From NCBI RefSeq assembly GCF_000379725.1, contig NZ_KB903626.1, positions 106-64,105 of the forward strand: a DNA stretch of 64,000 nucleotides. The letters run 5' to 3'. Below the pieces are notes generated by a model. The model saw nothing but the letters and a program-made list of their open reading frames with translations, was not told where the DNA came from and made no database searches. Shown here piece after piece: positions 63,649-64,000 of this stretch. The position numbers and the translations under genes were made by a program. Source of the DNA: Cytophaga aurantiaca DSM 3654. Its GTDB lineage: Bacteria > Bacteroidota > Bacteroidia > Cytophagales > Cytophagaceae. Each line of letters starts with the position of its first letter. The stretch's first letter is position 1.

Positions 63649-64000
63649 TTACTTGATACCAAATGCTTTTCTTACTTTATCTACATAGTCTAATTTTTCC
63701 CATGTAAATAATTCTACCTTCTTCTTGATGATCTTGCCATCATTGCTTTTGAATGATTTTGTTACGATCTCAGGCTTACGTCCCATGTGGCCGTATGCAG
63801 CAGTTTCGCTATAGATCGGGTTACGTAATTGCAAACGTTGTTCGATTGCGTAAGGACGCATATCAAATAATTTCTCAACGATCTTAGCAATCTCACCGTC
63901 GTTCTTTTTGATTTTTGCAGTACCGTATGTATTTACATAAATACCCATTGGTTTTGCAACACCAATTGCATAAGAAACCTGTACCAAAATCTCGTCGCAC
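63649..64000 (-). CDS. metK: S-adenosylmethionine synthetase, C-terminal part (cut by the window end)
   Basis: The visible 117 codons read CDEILVQVSYAIGVAKPMGI onwards, then VEKLFDMRPYAIEQRLQLRNPIYSETAAYGHMGRK, the typical end of MetK with the conserved AYGHFGR-type block. The reading frame stays open to the last base, so the N-terminal two thirds are beyond the window. The enzyme makes SAM from methionine and ATP. The C-terminal segment FTWEKLDYVDKVRKAFGIK is the usual Bacteroidetes ending. Confidence 0.93.
   Translation of the reverse strand, partial: CDEILVQVSYAIGVAKPMGIYVNTYGTAKIKKNDGEIAKIVEKLFDMRPYAIEQRLQLRNPIYSETAAYGHMGRKPEIVTKSFKSNDGKIIKKKVELFTWEKLDYVDKVRKAFGIK

Overview
The window is AT-rich DNA from a member of the Bacteroidota, most likely a cellulolytic gliding Cytophaga (C. 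hutchinsonii or a close relative). This is inferred from four things: several secreted proteins with type IX secretion (T9SS) C-terminal sorting domains, TAnnTTTG-type promoter elements, the rpsU-xerC-hpf gene order, and large modular secreted glycoside hydrolases. No database search was possible, so family names rest on motifs read directly.

Layout. 1-11 kb: the start of a modular secreted acetyl esterase/GH10 xylanase, a five-PAS orphan histidine kinase, and a 1186-residue surface protein built of three repeats. 11-18 kb: membrane proteins, an NHL beta-propeller lipoprotein, a GT39-type transferase, the initiator tRNA and an RDD/DUF5362 pair. 17-23 kb: the 2-oxoglutarate dehydrogenase genes sucA-sucB-lpd, all on the minus strand. 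23.7-33 kb: a tandem pair of Tim44-like membrane proteins, a GH44-like secreted glucanase, and a four-gene operon (DUF1800, DUF1501 with Tat signal and T9SS tail, outer-membrane beta-barrel, lipoprotein). 33-42.5 kb: a saccharopine-dehydrogenase-like enzyme, a coupled ArnT-like transferase/PAP2 phosphatase pair, gltX, ridA, a DUF4421 protein and three tandem lipoproteins. 42.7-54.7 kb: a LOG-family protein, a kynurenine-pathway operon (3-hydroxyanthranilate dioxygenase, kynureninase, kynurenine monooxygenase) feeding NAD synthesis, two paralogous lipoproteins, a PhoX-like gene broken by an in-frame TAG, rsmI, a pterin dehydratase and a THUMP-like methyltransferase. 54.7-60.5 kb: a nucleotide-sugar cluster (ugd, UDP-xylose synthase, UDP-HexNAc dehydrogenase, rmlB, rmlA). 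60.6-64 kb: a truncated receiver, an acyl-CoA dehydrogenase, rpsU, xerC, hpf and the 3' part of metK.

The most unusual signal is in the gaps. Three gaps between co-directional genes (lpd/sucB, the 33.1/34.4 kb pair, gltX/ridA) carry related inverted-repeat elements whose arms are exact 7-bp periodic runs of a CTAGnnn-type unit. A fourth gap (ugd/UDP-xylose synthase) has the same architecture built from TTTGnnn heptads. In one case the upstream gene's stop codon lies inside the element. Two other intergenic regions hold large nested quasi-palindromes (23.4-23.6 kb with a 25-bp perfect stem, and 43.66-43.78 kb with four stacked stems). These look like small mobile or structural intergenic elements. 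Whether they have been described could not be checked.
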